Shown here: positions 29,088 to 30,716 of the stretch, piece by piece | Numbering within the stretch: position 1 is the first letter of the stretch | Layout: the number at the start of each line of letters is the position of its first letter | Assembly: GCA_040289115.1 (NCBI GenBank) | Contig: PSKS01000028.1 | Location: 1-30,716 of the forward strand | From: JAUQQI01 sp040289115 | GTDB taxonomy: Bacteria; Chloroflexota; Dehalococcoidia; JAUQQI01 | Direction of reading: 5' to 3' | DNA: 30,716 nucleotides | Translations under genes and position numbers: made by a program | Notes under the pieces: model-generated | Database searches by the model: none | Seen by the model: only the letters and a program-made list of their open reading frames with translations | What the model was told of the DNA's origin: nothing

Positions 29088-29842
29088 CCCAGCCTCTTCC
29101 GAAACACGCCCTCGCGGTCGAGGTCGCCGACCTCACCGTGGCTTACCGGGACCGACCGGTCCTCTGGGATGTGGATGTGGAGGTTCCGGTCGGGGTCCTA
29201 ATGGCCGTTGTCGGGCCCAACGGTGCCGGCAAGACTACCCTCCTTAAGGCAATTCTAGGGCTGGTTCGGCCGGCGGCCGGGAGTGTCCGCATCTTCGGCC
29301 AGCCGATAAAGGCCGTGCGGCACCTGGTGGGCTATGTTCCCCAGCACCGGGAGGTGGACTGGGACTTTCCAACAAACGTCCTTGACGTCGTTATGATGGG
29401 CCGATACGGCCACCTGGGCTGGTTCCGGCGGCCCGGACCCCAGGAACGGGCCATGGCGCTGGCCGCCCTGGAGCAGGTGGGAATGCGGGAGCTGGCCGAC
29501 CGGCAGATAAGCCAGCTTTCGGGGGGCCAGCAGCAGCGGGTCTTCCTGGCCCGGGCCCTGGTTCAGGACGCCCAGATTTACCTGATGGACGAACCCTTCG
29601 CCGGGGTTGACGCCTTGACCGAGCGGGCGATCCTGAACATAATGCGGTCCCTGCGGGCGAGGGGTAAAACCGTGGTGGTCGTTCACCACGACCTGCAGAC
29701 GGTGCGGGAATACTTCGACTGGGTGCTGCTGCTTAATGTGCGCCGGGTCGCCTGCGGGCCGGTGGCCGAGGTCTTTACTGAGGAGAACCTCCGCCAGACC
29801 TACGGCGGCCGGGCGGTCGCCCTTGAGGCAAGGCGGCCGTGA
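29084..29842 (+). CDS. Mn/Zn ABC transporter ATPase
   Basis: ATPase that energises the metal importer, 252 residues. It shows Walker A GPNGAGKTT (44-52), the segment VPQHREVDWDFPTNVLDVVMMGRYG that is characteristic of manganese/iron/zinc importers, signature LSGGQQQRV, Walker B IYLMDEPFAGVD and the switch histidine in VVVHHDL. The ATG overlaps the stop codon of the binding-protein gene by four bases. Confidence 0.96.
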   Translation: MTQPLPKHALAVEVADLTVAYRDRPVLWDVDVEVPVGVLMAVVGPNGAGKTTLLKAILGLVRPAAGSVRIFGQPIKAVRHLVGYVPQHREVDWDFPTNVLDVVMMGRYGHLGWFRRPGPQERAMALAALEQVGMRELADRQISQLSGGQQQRVFLARALVQDAQIYLMDEPFAGVDALTERAILNIMRSLRARGKTVVVVHHDLQTVREYFDWVLLLNVRRVACGPVAEVFTEENLRQTYGGRAVALEARRP

Positions 29843-30716
29843 TGGGTCCGCTGGACCTGATGGTCTTGCTCCTCTCCGACCACACCGTCCGAACGGTGGC
29901 GGCGGGGGCGGTCCTGATGGGGATTACCAGCGGCGTCCTCGGGGTCTACGCCCTCCTGCGCCGTCAGAGCCTCCTGGGGGACGCGATGAGCCACGCGGCT
30001 TTGCCGGGTCTCGCCCTCGCTTTCCTGGTTACTCGGAGCAAGGAATCGGCGTTTCTCCTGCTGGGGGCGGCCTTCGCGGCTTGGGTCGGGGCCCTTGGGG
30101 TCATCGCCATCCCCAACTACACCCGCCTTAAGCCGGACGCCGCCCTGGGAATCGTCCTTTCGGTCTTTTTCGGTTTTGGACTGGTGGTGCTGACGGTTAT
30201 CCAGCGGTTGCCCACCGCTGCCCAGGCCGGCCTTGACAAGTTCCTTTTCGGTCAGGCGGCCACCATCCTCCAGCGGGATGTGCTGACCATGGCGGTTATC
30301 GCCGCCCTGGCCCTCTTGGTCGTCATCCTGGGCTGGAAGGAGTTTAAGCTTCTAAGTTTCGACCCGGCCTTTGCCGCTGTGCAGGGATTTCCTGTCCGGC
30401 TGCTGGACGTGGCCTTAACCAGCCTGGTGATCCTGGCCATACTGGCCGGGTTGCAGACCGTGGGGGTGGTGCTGATGAGCGCCATGCTTATCGCCCCGGC
30501 CGCGGCTGCCCGCCAGTGGACCGACCGGCTGTCGACCATGGTGCTTTTAGCTGCCGTCTTTGGGGCGGCGGCTGGCCTGGGTGGGGTGCTTTTGAGCAGC
30601 CTTGGGGACAGCCTTCCCACCGGCCCGACCATTGTCGTCTGCGCCAGCTTGTTGGTTTATGGGTCGCTGCTTTTTGCCCCCCATCGGGGCCTGGTCTGGC
30701 GGCGGCTGGTGGCCGG
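29842..30716 (+). CDS. Mn/Zn ABC transporter permease (ABC-3 family), cut by the window edge
   Basis: Membrane subunit of the metal importer. The frame stays open to the last base, so the C-terminus is missing; 291 complete codons are present, and the family is usually 270-300 long, so little is lost. Family motifs are GVYALLRRQSLLGDAMSHAA near the start, FLFGQAATI, FKLLSFDPAFAAVQGFP, and QTVGVVLMSAMLIAPAAAAR towards the end. About eight hydrophobic segments are seen. I use the ATG at 29842, which overlaps the ATPase stop by one base; a GTG directly before it is also possible. Confidence 0.94.
   Translation, partial: MGPLDLMVLLLSDHTVRTVAAGAVLMGITSGVLGVYALLRRQSLLGDAMSHAALPGLALAFLVTRSKESAFLLLGAAFAAWVGALGVIAIPNYTRLKPDAALGIVLSVFFGFGLVVLTVIQRLPTAAQAGLDKFLFGQAATILQRDVLTMAVIAALALLVVILGWKEFKLLSFDPAFAAVQGFPVRLLDVALTSLVILAILAGLQTVGVVLMSAMLIAPAAAARQWTDRLSTMVLLAAVFGAAAGLGGVLLSSLGDSLPTGPTIVVCASLLVYGSLLFAPHRGLVWRRLVA

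Noticed and set aside
1..30716. CRISPR arrays, insertion sequences, phage genes or a multi-gene defence island
   Set aside because: I saw no regularly spaced repeats, transposases, integrases or attachment-like repeats. The single nuclease-like gene stands alone and does not form a recognisable defence system.

Overview
The window is 30.7 kb of GC-rich bacterial chromosome with tightly packed operons, strong purine-rich ribosome binding sites and several near-consensus sigma-A promoters. A caa3-type terminal oxidase, a TPP riboswitch, an alanine dehydrogenase, an ECF sigma factor with a DUF5667 protein and an MntR-type regulator together suggest an aerobic or microaerobic, Gram-positive-like bacterium, possibly a thermophilic high-GC member of Bacillota or a relative. 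This placement is an inference; there is no rRNA or other phylogenetic marker here. I saw no tRNA, CRISPR array, insertion sequence or phage gene.

Layout. 1-461 is a non-coding leader. 462-5385 is a caa3 cytochrome oxidase operon: subunit II with a fused cytochrome c, subunits I, III and IV, the assembly factor CtaG and a small membrane protein. 5437-6273 is a formate/nitrite-family channel. 6523-7269 is a coiled-coil PD-(D/E)XK nuclease-like protein. 7304-10743 (minus) is a peptide-type ABC importer with binding protein and two permeases but no ATPases. It diverges from 10943-16717 (plus), a complete dpp/opp-type importer whose two ATPases may energise both. 16813-19062 is a large membrane glycosyltransferase, and 19277-20422 is alanine dehydrogenase. 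20426-22579 (minus) holds a DUF554 membrane protein, an ECF sigma factor and a DUF5667 membrane protein.

22614-26636 is a cofactor region: a TPP riboswitch controls thiG-thiE-thiS, translationally coupled to folC and followed by a fused MoaD-MoaE molybdopterin synthase. 26745-27005 (minus) is a small unknown gene, divergent from 27417-30716. That last block encodes an MntR/DtxR-like regulator and a Mn/Zn ABC importer (binding protein, ATPase, permease cut by the window edge). A near-perfect inverted repeat lies across the regulator's promoter.

Most genes belong to known families. The observations most worth a second look are: the MoaD-MoaE fusion, in which the codons of the MoaD Gly-Gly motif also form a near-perfect ribosome binding site for an in-frame MoaE start; a ThiS that runs two residues past its Gly-Gly terminus because it overlaps folC; the ATPase-less importer beside an ATPase-bearing one; the oxidase operon's distinct AGG-rich codon use, with paired hexamers upstream; and the palindromes in the divergent region before mntR.
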